Positions 26,891 through 36,780 of a stretch of DNA of 64,000 bases are shown here, in pieces. This stretch comes from Bin55 sp965205545. Its GTDB lineage: Bacteria; Pseudomonadota; Gammaproteobacteria; Pseudomonadales; Azotimanducaceae. The stretch spans positions 1 to 64,000 of the forward strand of contig OZ242170.1 in assembly GCA_965205545.1 (NCBI GenBank). Direction: 5' to 3'. The position numbers and the translations under genes are program-made. Each line of letters begins with the position of its first letter. Position 1 is the first letter of the stretch. The notes beneath the pieces are model-generated. The model had not been told where the DNA came from. It ran no database searches and saw nothing but the letters and a program-made list of their open reading frames with translations.

Positions 26891-27724
26891 CTAGGGAGAA
26901 TTGACCTGCCAGTCATAGGCCGTTTCATACTTACTAAGCTCCCCAATCTGTTCCGAAAGATCCGTTGGCACGTGACGCATCAAATACGCTAAGATTTCGT
27001 CGCCATCGTGCCCAAAGTCGTCCATGTACCACTCAAAAATACTGGAAACGGTCAACTTGCCCTCCTGGATCGACACGCCCCGAGTGTGATTCAGGTACGA
27101 GCGCATTCCCGCATCTAGCAACTCGTCCACATTGTCTGAGTTAAACGCTTGTTTCGACAGGCTGGGACATCCAAGACTCGCGGAGTTCAGTGCAAAGTGA
27201 ATGCGGTTGTCTTGCCATATGGGTCTTAAAATTTCGTTCCTAATGTCGTTCATGCTTAAGGGTTGATCCTGTAAGTAAGCGAGCTTCATGTCCAATGGGC
27301 TTGTGTCCGGACCCTCAAATCTGATTTTCTGTATGGACTCGACAGGGAATTGAGAAGTTACCAAGTAAACCGCAATTGCGTTATAGTGGTTTAACCAATA
27401 CGCGAGTTGCTCCGATTTCGGGTAGTTCCGTGGGTCTATTTCAGAAAGCTCAAGTAGGTACTCGATCAAAGATTGGTTTAGCTCTCCATCCTCTTTGAGC
27501 TCTACATAGTCGAAACGGTTAATTCCAGACTCGTGCTCTTGGACGAATCGATCCAGTATCTCCTGCCACTTGCTGTGATCTATTGACGACTCGTTCGACT
27601 CGTTACTCGCATTCCAAAATTCCGTGACCTCTGACGGCAGTGAAATAGAGTGCCCCCAAGCAAAGGCACCCAGGACGGTTACCAGCGCGGCTGCCACGGT
27701 TTTGGATTGAATCGTCAGTTGCAT
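26891..27724 (-). CDS. DUF547-domain secreted protein
   Basis: The 277-residue protein has a signal peptide (AAALVTVLGAFAWG) and a DUF547 domain (about residues 80-240), with LAYWLNHYNAIAVYLV and IHFALNSASLGCPSLSK, including the invariant Cys of a papain-like fold proposed for the family. Function unproven; a transglutaminase/peptidase-like activity has been suggested for the group. ATG at 27724 has a good ribosome-binding site (TAGGAA) and is preferred to the TTG at 27742. Confidence 0.8.
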   Translation of the reverse strand: MQLTIQSKTVAAALVTVLGAFAWGHSISLPSEVTEFWNASNESNESSIDHSKWQEILDRFVQEHESGINRFDYVELKEDGELNQSLIEYLLELSEIDPRNYPKSEQLAYWLNHYNAIAVYLVTSQFPVESIQKIRFEGPDTSPLDMKLAYLQDQPLSMNDIRNEILRPIWQDNRIHFALNSASLGCPSLSKQAFNSDNVDELLDAGMRSYLNHTRGVSIQEGKLTVSSIFEWYMDDFGHDGDEILAYLMRHVPTDLSEQIGELSKYETAYDWQVNSP

Positions 27725-28010
27725 CGAGTTTCCTAGATTCAAACTAGACAGCTCTACTATTCAATTCTATAGCTCCAACGTAACCTGGCCGAATCGAAAA
27801 GATCAAGCTTGAACCCCGGCCTACAGAAGAATTGCCGGTCATGTACCTCCTGTGAGCAACAAGATCAATGGTCTGCTACTCCTATTTTGATCGTTTAAGG
27901 ACGCCATGGGATGCAGTCAATCAACGGACAATCCAAATAATGCTTGGGAGAATGTACCAAACTTCAATACCAGAGGCTTGTCCAAGATCTAAAGCCACGT
28001 AATCTCTCAC

Positions 28011-28808
28011 ATGTCGCATTGTCACAGAACGAATTCGAAACACAGTGTTGTGAAACTAGCGCAATTGGCTCTTGTGGCAGTTCTAGCTCTCGCCGCGAGT
28101 TGGTCAATCAATGCCAGCGACATCTCTTACAACTACTGGAACATTGGTGCGTCCGTATCCAACAGGGACTCAGAGTACTTGACTCGAGATATGAACCTGT
28201 ATTTGGATGTGAATTTCTCCAGGAACATACACGAGTTCGTTTTAGATGAGAACTACTCGGGGATTCACTTTTGGATAGATGTAACACAATCAAGGGACTT
28301 GTCAGACCATTCCTCCTATGAGTTAAGGCTGCTGCAGTCCTTAATTGGCTTCGGTGCACACTACTCGACCGAAGCATTCTCGACCTACTTCAGGTTGGGG
28401 AGAGGTGGAAGTGCTGCACGATTCAAGTCCGTGTCAAAGAGTTCGGGTCCGGGTATCGTGGTCACTGGTGGCGGTAGCAGCGATATCTTTGCTCCTCCAC
28501 GAGTCATTTTCTCTGGTGACGGTGGAGCGTCACAATCGTCTAGCACAAATTCAGAGTCCGGTTTAGTGGGCAATCTTGGGATTCGATACAGAGTTTCACA
28601 GAAGTTTGAGGTTGGTGCCGCGGTATTGGGTTGCAACATAGATTCAATTGGAACGGAGCTATCTGTCTATGTTCAGCGAGATTTCAATGGAGGAAGAATT
28701 CGGACTTCAACCCTTGGCATGCCATCAGGTCAGATGTCCATTCGTGCTGATGTTGTAGCGACGACCAATGCGAAATCGGCAGGAATCTCATTTGCATACA
28801 CGTTCTAG
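28011..28808 (+). CDS. Probable outer-membrane beta-barrel protein
   Basis: Not recognised from a named family. The 265-residue product has a signal sequence (hydrophobic core near residues 17-29, ending INA) and then alternating amphipathic strands with many Gly, Ser and aromatic residues. It ends in the outer-membrane-type terminal phenylalanine (SAGISFAYTF). A Gly/Ser-rich segment at about 145-185 would be a loop. The pattern is that of a small beta-barrel. ATG at 28011; a Met or alternative start further in cannot be excluded. Confidence 0.6.
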   Translation: MSHCHRTNSKHSVVKLAQLALVAVLALAASWSINASDISYNYWNIGASVSNRDSEYLTRDMNLYLDVNFSRNIHEFVLDENYSGIHFWIDVTQSRDLSDHSSYELRLLQSLIGFGAHYSTEAFSTYFRLGRGGSAARFKSVSKSSGPGIVVTGGGSSDIFAPPRVIFSGDGGASQSSSTNSESGLVGNLGIRYRVSQKFEVGAAVLGCNIDSIGTELSVYVQRDFNGGRIRTSTLGMPSGQMSIRADVVATTNAKSAGISFAYTF

Positions 28809-28964
28809 TTCATAGGTTGAACTACGCATCAGAACTGAAGTTTTCTACGCCTGCAAGGCGGAGCGACTGCTAATGCTCAATTCTAGGAACGCCAACTATC
28901 CTTGAACGAACCGCATGCGATGCCGGCACAACTGCAGCACCAATCTTATCGGGATTGATGATGG

Positions 28965-29792
28965 TCAGTGCACCGCACCTTCCTCGAAGAAGTAAATCAG
29001 ATATGACAGCGCCAACCCTGCCAAGAATGCAATGAGCAGCTTGAATCGGTCATGACTGTGGAAGTGGATTTCAGGTAGCAAATCGCTGAGCGCAATGCAT
29101 ATGAATGCTCCGGCCGCGAAGGCCATTGCCAATCCCGCTACGTGACTTCCCTCCATTTCTCCCAGCAATCCCGTCGCAGCATAGGCGGCTACGGCCACAA
29201 TGGGGCAAATCAGTGCGAACCCAATGTTTACTAGTGTTCGATGTAGCTTGCTGTATTTGGCCGATTGCATGAGGGTCAAAAGCGTATAAGCGTCTAGTGG
29301 TTTGTGGACGACAATGGCCAGAAACACGCCCAGAGCAGGCAACAACGCATGCGCACTATGGGACATGGAAAGTTCTACGGCTGAGCCTAGTGCGACTCCT
29401 TCAGAAACGGTATGAAGACTCAATCCGACACCGATGTACACGACACTTTGCCGACTTACACCTTGTTTGCTCAGTTGGTGTGACTGAGTGGCATCATCGC
29501 TGAAATCGTGGTGGTGAAAGTTGAAGACTCGCATTAGCACGACCATGGCAGCTATACCGAGAACCAGCCAAAACACTGCAACATGCACGCTCTCGGGACC
29601 AGAGATTCGCTCCATCGCGTGAGGGAGCATATGGAAGACAGCAATCCCTAGTATGAACCCCGATATAAGACTAAGGAGAATTTGTGTTCGCGTATGGGTT
29701 AATGTCCCTAGTGAAGACAGCTTTCCGGCGAGAAAAGATGCACCAAATATGAACGCCGAGTAACCCAACAGTACCCACCACTCTGAGTCCAT
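28965..29792 (-). CDS. ZIP-family metal transporter
   Basis: The 275-residue membrane protein has about eight spans. Key ZIP features are present: span IV with HTVSEGVALGSAVELS (His and Glu metal ligands) and span V with VHKPLDAYTLL (H-K-x-x-D). A His-rich cytoplasmic loop (FHHHDFSDDATQSHQ) lies between spans III and IV. The usual H-N-x-x-E of span IV is H-T-V-S-E here, as seen in some eukaryote-like ZIPs. It likely imports zinc, iron or related divalent cations. ATG at 29792. Confidence 0.82.
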   Translation of the reverse strand: MDSEWWVLLGYSAFIFGASFLAGKLSSLGTLTHTRTQILLSLISGFILGIAVFHMLPHAMERISGPESVHVAVFWLVLGIAAMVVLMRVFNFHHHDFSDDATQSHQLSKQGVSRQSVVYIGVGLSLHTVSEGVALGSAVELSMSHSAHALLPALGVFLAIVVHKPLDAYTLLTLMQSAKYSKLHRTLVNIGFALICPIVAVAAYAATGLLGEMEGSHVAGLAMAFAAGAFICIALSDLLPEIHFHSHDRFKLLIAFLAGLALSYLIYFFEEGAVH

Positions 29793-30033
29793 AACGCAAC
29801 CCTCTCACACTAAAGTTAATTAAATCAGCTACTTGCTTGCGCAATGGAGCCAATTTCCGACTTACACTGGTCGATCGGACGAGTCTTCGCCTTTGTCTGG
29901 CGTACGCCTATTAAACAACACCTGTCAACTGTGGATTGTTGGTTGCCAAGCCCATATGCTTGTGGTGTAGACGTTTTTTTGGGTGAGTTAGACTTGTCCG
30001 TGCGGGGTAGTACTCTTCAAAGTGGGTTGAAGT

Positions 30034-31884
30034 ATGTCGATTGAGCTATCGAACATGCAGCGGCATTCGGTGTGTATTGCAGGAGTCGTGATTGCTGCAG
30101 TAACGTGTGGACTTTGGTGCGGGCCAGTGACAGCTCAACAACCACCTTCCGACGAACCGCGCAGCGAATCCCAGCTCGCGAACGATTCTCAGGCACCGTC
30201 GCAAGCAGCAAAACGCTTTTGGGAAGCCGCGAACCTCACATCTCGCTTCCAAAGGCAGTCTGCAATGTTTCAGTTTGTTGCATCTGCCGATGCGAACCTG
30301 CTGCACGAGCTATTGTGGCAATCGGATGAGATGTCTTCAAAGCAACTTCGTGATGAGGCACAAGAAATTGTCACTCTGAGGCTAGCGTCGTTGGATCCAG
30401 TTAATGCTTTGGCGAAACTGGGTGTATTGGAGGACGACAGGCGGGTCGTACTGACTCAGGTGGTTTTTGGAGAGTGGTCGCTTTCGGATTTCGACGAAGC
30501 CGTTGCCTACGCCACAAGTCTCGACGAAAAGGGGAGGCATGCTGCGATAAGAGGCATCATAAACTCGCGAGGAGATCTTCCAAAGAAAGACCTATTGTCA
30601 GTCGCTGAGGAACTCAACAGCGGAGAGTTAGCTAATGAAGCCATAAATGAGAGCATGGCACAACGAGAAATTGACGATCCAGAGACAGCACTGCGCGATT
30701 TCATGTCAGGGAAAAGAGGAGATCGGTTCCTACGTAAGGATTCGGAAGTTCATTTATTCGAACATATAACACGTTCATTGATTGAGAAGCATGGAGCTCG
30801 TGGCGCACTACGACTGGTTAGTCGGGCCGTTGGAACCGCTGCGAGTAGACGACGAACGCTAAACGTGTTTTTTGATGAAGTCGCGAAGAGCAATCCAGAA
30901 CTTGCATTGCAGCTAGGCATCGAAATGAGCCACGGCAACGACGAGCGGGTGGGTGGCGGCGTAGTCCTTGGGTTGGCATACATTGATCCCGTGGCAGCAC
31001 TGGAGTCCTCATTGTCAGTTCGAGATGCTGAGCAACGCGACATTCTGCTGCAAGTGTTTCCTCTTTCCGGTTCTGTGGAAAAAATTCCCGAATCTATTCT
31101 TGACGTAATGAGTCGATATCCGGATGTTAATGGCGGCGAAGTCGTGCGGCGTGCCATCAGAGCTCTAGCAAGAAAGTCTCCCGATGTGGCCGTACAGTAT
31201 CTCCATTTTGAACCGGATGAAGCCGAGCGAATGGAACTTGCGAAATACGTTGTGGAACTCTGGTCGCGGATTGATGTTGTCTCGGCGTTGAACTGGGTCA
31301 ACACGAGCAATGAATTCCCAGAATTTCAGCAAAGGCTGATTCCATCAGCGATCAAGGAGCTTGTCTACACGGATGCTCAGCTTGCGTTTGAAACTGCGCT
31401 CGAACTTGAAACGACGGAACTTGGAATCGGTCCTGAGGCGGGAGTCCTCGAGGAGTTAGCAATTAATGATGTGACCACCGCAATCAGTATGTTGGGAAAA
31501 ACTCGCAATAGAGAGACAAGACTCTCAGCCTCTAAGTCTGTTGCCCGAGCATTGATACGTGATGGTGAATCGGCGCGAGTGATAGAAATTGGAAATGGGT
31601 TCGCAGCATCGAGTCAGGATGATTATTTCCAGAGCCTGATTGGCGAATGGGTGTTGTACGACGGGAAGGGTCTGTACGAGTCACTTAGGCAACTTCCGAC
31701 AGCGGAAATCCAAAGCGCGGCTGCTGAATCGCTTCTCGCGAGCCACAGCTCACGGCGAGGAATCCGCCTGACTCAAGACCAACAGCAAGTAGTTCAAGCC
31801 CTCGTTTCCGACGATGCTAAAGCTAAGCAACAATCTAACACTGAAGATGGTAGAGACTGGGAGTACGTGCTTTTTAGAAACTAG
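30034..31884 (+). CDS. Membrane-anchored helical-repeat protein, paralogue 3
   Basis: This 616-residue protein belongs to the same family as 4745-6604, 6691-8463, 32127-33878 and 50226-52016. It has an N-terminal signal or anchor segment (about residues 8-35, ending TAQ), then helical repeats such as VFGEWSLSDFDEAVAYA, LWSRIDVVSALNWVN and the block AIRGIINSRGDLPKKDL. The C-terminal region has the family's LT.DQQQVVQALV motif, with an added KQQSNTEDGRDW tail. Unlike paralogues 1 and 2, this one looks cleavable by signal peptidase, so it may be soluble in the periplasm. ATG 30034 is used; ATG 30055 is also possible. It precedes paralogue 4, forming a second tandem pair. Confidence 0.72.
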   Translation: MSIELSNMQRHSVCIAGVVIAAVTCGLWCGPVTAQQPPSDEPRSESQLANDSQAPSQAAKRFWEAANLTSRFQRQSAMFQFVASADANLLHELLWQSDEMSSKQLRDEAQEIVTLRLASLDPVNALAKLGVLEDDRRVVLTQVVFGEWSLSDFDEAVAYATSLDEKGRHAAIRGIINSRGDLPKKDLLSVAEELNSGELANEAINESMAQREIDDPETALRDFMSGKRGDRFLRKDSEVHLFEHITRSLIEKHGARGALRLVSRAVGTAASRRRTLNVFFDEVAKSNPELALQLGIEMSHGNDERVGGGVVLGLAYIDPVAALESSLSVRDAEQRDILLQVFPLSGSVEKIPESILDVMSRYPDVNGGEVVRRAIRALARKSPDVAVQYLHFEPDEAERMELAKYVVELWSRIDVVSALNWVNTSNEFPEFQQRLIPSAIKELVYTDAQLAFETALELETTELGIGPEAGVLEELAINDVTTAISMLGKTRNRETRLSASKSVARALIRDGESARVIEIGNGFAASSQDDYFQSLIGEWVLYDGKGLYESLRQLPTAEIQSAAAESLLASHSSRRGIRLTQDQQQVVQALVSDDAKAKQQSNTEDGRDWEYVLFRN

Positions 31885-32126
31885 CGCACAACAGCTCAAA
31901 TGGCGGCAAACAAAAAGCTATGAGAACTACATCTGACGGTCTGAACGCAAATGACAGCACGAACCTCCAAACGAGTGCCAGACATGAGCCTTATATTGAC
32001 TTGAGATTCGATTGCAGAATGCGTGCGCACTTTGATCCTCGGATGGGACCAATTCTGAGAACGTCGAACAAATGTAACCAATTTTGGACGACACTTGACT
32101 ATGGAACGACCAATAGAGCTCTCAGT

Positions 32127-33878
32127 ATGTCGTTGTTTCTTTGGTGTTTCTTCAGTATTTTGTCCTTTGGCTATCTTGGACCAACTGTCGCGTCGGCAAG
32201 CGAACCTAGTACTACCGATGCAACTCTGAATCAGAGCTCTAAAGGCGCCAAATCCTCGATATTCGATCCCGTTGAAGACTTGAGTAGTCAATTCGAGCGT
32301 CGATTGGCCATGTACAACATCCTAGAGGACGCAAACAAAACTACTCTCGATGATTACTTCGATCAAATACAACGCCTGAACTCTGACCGCTTGAGGTTTG
32401 AAGTCGAACGGTCGATAGTTGAGAAGTGGGCGATGATCGATCCTCCGGCAGCACTAGCCAAGGTAGATGGGTTACCCGAACATCGCTTCAGAGAGCTCGT
32501 TAAGGTTGTGTTTGACGAGTGGTTTTACAGCGACTCTGCAGCAGCAATGGACTATGCAAGTGAATTGTCCCAATATAAGAAGCGAATCGTATTCGAGGGT
32601 TCCTTGCTTTCTCGCGAAGACTTGGGAGTCGAAGAAAAACTCGAGTTGGCACGACAGCTTGGTATTGAGTTCATTGCTAATTCCCTAATTGAAGAGAAAA
32701 TGCAGTTGGAACCGATAGTCGATGCCGAAAAATATTGGGCGTCATTTAGTGCAGCCAAACGGAACCGCTTTATTAGCGTCGACCGAGATCACTTGTTTGC
32801 GATCGCTGATAGTCTGGTCGCACAGTTGGGAAAAGATGCCTTCTTGTTGGTCGACGAGAGTACGCCAAATATTGACGACAAAAATAGAATCCTCCCCAAG
32901 ATAGCAACTTTGATTGCGAGAGCAGATCCTCGCGCGGCTTTTGAACTGCTACGTGATAGAAAACGACGACTTGATGAAGTTTCTATGCTGTGGGGAGTGG
33001 TGTCAACCTGGGCGACTGTTGCTCCAGAAGAAGCATTTGAAGCAGTATCCAAATTTGAACGCCGCAGCAAACGAACTAGCCTGCAGGAAGCTGTTCTTAA
33101 TGTTTGGGCAGCGAATGCTAATCCGCGTGAATTGCTTGATTTTGCAGGAAAACTCCCTAAAGAGTCGCGTAGCATGGTGCAAGAAAGCGCTTTGACGGCT
33201 CTTGCAGGCACTGCTCCCGAAGAAGCTCTCGAATTGACCCGAGAGATGCAGGATGCAACAGTAAGAGATAGACTCGAAAACTCGATTGCGACAAGTTGGG
33301 CTCAGAGTGACCCGGAATCTGCAATCGCGTGGGTACGCTCTGAACCAACAGTTCAGCACAAACGGTTTCAGCTTATGTCCGAAATCTTGAGCGGGATGGC
33401 GCGCACAGACTTCAATTTGGCATTTGAGACGGCATTGGCCGAACCTGCCAACGAATCTGGAGTTGGGTTGGAGGCATCTGTCGTACGTGGCAGCGTGCCG
33501 ATGAACGAGGAAGTTGTGCCAAAGGTACTGGAACGGATGCGGAACGAACAGACAAAACTGTTGGGAATGCTCTCGATTGGCGCAGGATTCGTACAGTGGG
33601 GAACAACAGAAAGCATTGATTCGGCCTTTAGCATGTCGAGTTTACTGAAATCCGAGGAACACCGTCACCGCTACTTGGGGTCACTGGTCCTTGCATGGCT
33701 AGCCTATGGACAAGAACAGGACCTTTACAATCGCCTCGATCAGTTCCCGACTGCAGAGCTGAAGAGACAAGCAGCGTACATGCTCAAAATCAACGAGAGC
33801 GAAAACTTTACTGAACGACAACTACAACGGATCGAATCGTATCTGGAAAACGATTCTTCGCAGAGCTCTAACGAGTAG
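32127..33878 (+). CDS. Membrane-anchored helical-repeat protein, paralogue 4
   Basis: This member has 583 residues when started at ATG 32127, which gives a clean signal peptide (MSLFLWCFFSILSFGYLGPT, then VASAS). The open frame reaches upstream to 31920, but that part is polar and has no parallel in the other family members, so I prefer the internal start. Repeats include VFDEWFYSDSAAAMDYA, SWAQSDPESAIAWVR and the block SLLSREDLGVEEKLELARQL. The C-terminus (FTERQLQRIESYL) corresponds to the family end motif. It follows paralogue 3 in the same direction; the 242-bp gap is shorter if the upstream start is used. Confidence 0.72.
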   Translation: MSLFLWCFFSILSFGYLGPTVASASEPSTTDATLNQSSKGAKSSIFDPVEDLSSQFERRLAMYNILEDANKTTLDDYFDQIQRLNSDRLRFEVERSIVEKWAMIDPPAALAKVDGLPEHRFRELVKVVFDEWFYSDSAAAMDYASELSQYKKRIVFEGSLLSREDLGVEEKLELARQLGIEFIANSLIEEKMQLEPIVDAEKYWASFSAAKRNRFISVDRDHLFAIADSLVAQLGKDAFLLVDESTPNIDDKNRILPKIATLIARADPRAAFELLRDRKRRLDEVSMLWGVVSTWATVAPEEAFEAVSKFERRSKRTSLQEAVLNVWAANANPRELLDFAGKLPKESRSMVQESALTALAGTAPEEALELTREMQDATVRDRLENSIATSWAQSDPESAIAWVRSEPTVQHKRFQLMSEILSGMARTDFNLAFETALAEPANESGVGLEASVVRGSVPMNEEVVPKVLERMRNEQTKLLGMLSIGAGFVQWGTTESIDSAFSMSSLLKSEEHRHRYLGSLVLAWLAYGQEQDLYNRLDQFPTAELKRQAAYMLKINESENFTERQLQRIESYLENDSSQSSNE

Positions 33879-33903
33879 CTACAAATTCGAATCGAATCGG
33901 TTT

Positions 33904-35766
33904 CTACGCGCGCAGAAAACCTTGACTCTCCAAGTAATCAATGACTTGTGTAGCAAGTTCTCGAGCCGTCGGCTTGTCGGCACTCAGTACTAATTCGGGA
34001 TCTTCCGGTGTTTCATAGGGCGAGTCGACTCCTGTGAAATTGGGCAGTTCACCTCGACGGGCTTTTTGATATAGGCCTTTAGTATCTCTTGCTTCGCAAA
34101 CGTCAAGCGGAGTATCGACGAATATCTCAATGAACTCAGACTCCTCCACAAGCTCTCGAGCCATTTGTCTTTCGTTTCGAAATGGGGCTATCAAGCAAAC
34201 AATCGTGATCAAGCCAGCGTCCACAAAGAGCTTGGCAACTTCGGCGACTCGCTTTATGTTTGCAATGCGATCAGCGTCGGTAAATCCAAGATCGCGACTC
34301 AAACCATGCCGCACGTTATCTCCATCCAAGATGTAGCAGTGTTTTCCGCGTTGAACCAGCACTTCCTCAACCATTCCAGCAATCGTAGACTTGCCCGACC
34401 CCGACAGTCCGGTGAACCAGAGGAGGCACGGCTTTTGATCTAGTCGTTTCCCGCGTTGCTCTTTATCTACCTGGAAGGATTCCCAAGGAATGTTCGCAGC
34501 CCGTCGGAGACTGAACTCGATCATTCCGGCACCTACGGTTTCGTTGGAAATCCTGTCGATGAGAATGAATCCCCCAAGACTTCGATCAACTCGGTAGGAT
34601 TCGAAAACGACCGGTCGCGCCAACTCTAATTTGACTGACGCAATCTGGTTGCGAATGAGCGTTGTGGCTGGTTCCTGTGCCAGAGTAGTTACGTTTACAA
34701 CATAGTCGAGTTTGAGAATGCGGGCATTCGTATTCTGCGTGGCAATCTTCAGCGTGTACTGTCTATGTGGAAACATAGGTTCGTCGCCAAGCCAAATCAA
34801 CTTGGCTGCGAATTGGTCGCTCAATTCAGGTGGTTCTGCAGACGTCGCTACAACATCTCCTCGACCTAAATCCATGTCTCGGTCCAGTTGCAATGTCACT
34901 GCTTGACCAGTCGTTGCCTGAGTCGTCTCTGTGTCACCATGCCAGAGAGATGCCACCTTCGCAGTTGAGCCCGATTTGCATCCAACAATCTCGTCGCCGA
35001 TTCGAACTTCGCCTGACGAGACAGTACCGGTGTAGCCTCGGAAATCGGGAGTTGGTCGGCTGACCAGCTGCACTGCCATTCGAAATGGTCGCTCACCACC
35101 TAGCTTCTCCGCGGAGACCGCATCAAGGCAATTGACAACGGTCGGTCCCTCATACCAGGGTGACTTGCTCGAAGGCTCGAGAATGTTGTCTCCGCGCAGC
35201 GCGGAAACAGGGATAAATTTGACCGATTCAAAACTTAGGTTGGACGTGAAGTCTCGATAGCTCTCAATGATCGATTCAAAGCAATCCTTGCTCCAATTCA
35301 CCAAGTCCATCTTGTTGACGGCAACAACGACGTGCGGAACGGCAAGTAGGTCGAGGATGCAGCTGTGGCGTTTAGTCTGGTCGACGATTCCATTTCGCGC
35401 ATCTACTAGCAACACTGCGACAGAAGCTGTCGATGCACCCGACGCCATGTTGCATGTGTATTGCTCGTGTCCAGGCGCGTCGGCCACGAGATAACGACGG
35501 TTTGAAGTCGCGAAGTGCTTGTAGCCCACATCGACTGTAATTTGTTGCTCGCGTTCCGCTTGCAATCCGTCAATCAATAGAGCGAAATCGGGGTCGTCGC
35601 CCTGTGTTCCCCATCTCTTGCTTTCATTCGCCACTGTCGCCATGTGGTCGGCAAATACCTGACTTGCATCGTGCAGAAGTCGACCAAGCAATGTGGACTT
35701 TCCATCATCCACGCTGCCACAAGTGACAACTCGCAATGGGGCACGGTGGCGATCGGTCTCGGACAT
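33904..35766 (-). CDS. cysNC: Sulfate adenylyltransferase large subunit / APS kinase fusion
   Basis: The 620-residue protein joins CysN (GTPase subunit of ATP sulfurylase) to CysC (APS kinase), as in NodQ. The CysN part has a P-loop GSVDDGKS at residues 17-24, DAPGHEQY and NKMDLVNW. The CysC part begins near residue 450 with GLSGSGKST and ends with the usual APS-kinase motifs. Together with CysD it makes APS and then PAPS from sulfate and ATP. The ATG at 35766 is chosen since the longer frame to 35931 lies over cysD and has no matching residues. It starts five bases after the cysD stop. It could supply PAPS to the sulfotransferase at 23385. Confidence 0.92.
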   Translation of the reverse strand: MSETDRHRAPLRVVTCGSVDDGKSTLLGRLLHDASQVFADHMATVANESKRWGTQGDDPDFALLIDGLQAEREQQITVDVGYKHFATSNRRYLVADAPGHEQYTCNMASGASTASVAVLLVDARNGIVDQTKRHSCILDLLAVPHVVVAVNKMDLVNWSKDCFESIIESYRDFTSNLSFESVKFIPVSALRGDNILEPSSKSPWYEGPTVVNCLDAVSAEKLGGERPFRMAVQLVSRPTPDFRGYTGTVSSGEVRIGDEIVGCKSGSTAKVASLWHGDTETTQATTGQAVTLQLDRDMDLGRGDVVATSAEPPELSDQFAAKLIWLGDEPMFPHRQYTLKIATQNTNARILKLDYVVNVTTLAQEPATTLIRNQIASVKLELARPVVFESYRVDRSLGGFILIDRISNETVGAGMIEFSLRRAANIPWESFQVDKEQRGKRLDQKPCLLWFTGLSGSGKSTIAGMVEEVLVQRGKHCYILDGDNVRHGLSRDLGFTDADRIANIKRVAEVAKLFVDAGLITIVCLIAPFRNERQMARELVEESEFIEIFVDTPLDVCEARDTKGLYQKARRGELPNFTGVDSPYETPEDPELVLSADKPTARELATQVIDYLESQGFLRA

Positions 35767-35771
35767 CACGG

Positions 35772-36671
35772 TTAGAAGTAACCTTCTACTTTCCGTTTTT
35801 CCATGGATCCGATTTGATCGAAGTCGATCAGTCGAGCATTGCGTTCTGAATTTGTGGCAGTTTGCAATTCCGCGACAACTTCTTGAACTGTGCTGGCGGA
35901 GGATTCGATTGCCCCTGTCAGCGGATAGCATCCCAAAGTCCTAAAGCGCACGGTTCTCGTCATTGGTTGCTCGCCGGGATTCAGCTCCATACGCTCGTCC
36001 GCGCACACAATCAATGTGCCCTCCCTCTCGACAACTTGCCGTTCCCGTGCAAAGTACAGTGGTACTACTTCAATCTGCTCCTCGTGTATGTATTGCCATA
36101 CGTCCAGCTCAGTCCAGTTCGAGAGCGGGAATACCCGCAAGCTCTCACCTGGTCCTAGTTGCGTATTGAAGAGGTTCCAAAATTCGGGACGTTGCCTAGT
36201 TGGGTCCCAACGATGACCCTTGTCACGAATCGAGAAAATCCTTTCCTTCGTGCGAGACTTTTCTTCGTCGCGTCTCGCGCCTCCAATTGCTGCATCGAAT
36301 TCGTGCTCATCCAGTGCTTGTATTAGTGCTTCCGTCTTCATAACGTTGGTGTGAACATTGGATCCTGACGAGAACGGATTAATGCCACGACGGAGTCCTT
36401 CTTCATTGATATGTACCACTAGCTCGATTCCGTCTGTGGACGCAAGTCGGTCTCGAAAGTCGTACATTTCTGGAAATTTCCACGTCGTATCGATATGAAG
36501 CAGCGGGAAGGGCGGCAATTGTGGCGCAAACGCTTTCTTGGCAATGTGCAGCATTGCACAGGAGTCTTTTCCCAGAGAGAAAAGCATGACTGGACTTCTG
36601 CACTCAGCGGCCACTTCCCGAAAAATGAAGATGGCCTCAGCCTCTAGGTGTTGGAGATGGGCTGTTAACAA
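35772..36671 (-). CDS. cysD: Sulfate adenylyltransferase small subunit
   Basis: The 299-residue protein has the PP-loop ATPase motif SLGKDS (about residues 32-37, SxGKDS) and characteristic segments such as LPFPLLHIDT-type FPLLHIDTTWKFPEMYDFRD and GGARRDEEKSRTKERIFS. It catalyses adenylation of sulfate with CysN. The start is TTG at 36671 (LTAHLQHLEAEAI follows, as in other CysD proteins); no better ATG exists. The cysNC gene follows immediately. Genes for APS/PAPS reductase are not in the window. Confidence 0.92.
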   Translation of the reverse strand: MLTAHLQHLEAEAIFIFREVAAECRSPVMLFSLGKDSCAMLHIAKKAFAPQLPPFPLLHIDTTWKFPEMYDFRDRLASTDGIELVVHINEEGLRRGINPFSSGSNVHTNVMKTEALIQALDEHEFDAAIGGARRDEEKSRTKERIFSIRDKGHRWDPTRQRPEFWNLFNTQLGPGESLRVFPLSNWTELDVWQYIHEEQIEVVPLYFARERQVVEREGTLIVCADERMELNPGEQPMTRTVRFRTLGCYPLTGAIESSASTVQEVVAELQTATNSERNARLIDFDQIGSMEKRKVEGYF

Positions 36672-36780
36672 GATGGTCGCTGCTAAAAGGGGCTAGGTCA
36701 GAATAGTCAATGCAATGGAAAGTTCAAATCAAGTCAATCGGTTCGACAAGGGGACTTTTCATATCTCATGCTCGAATAGT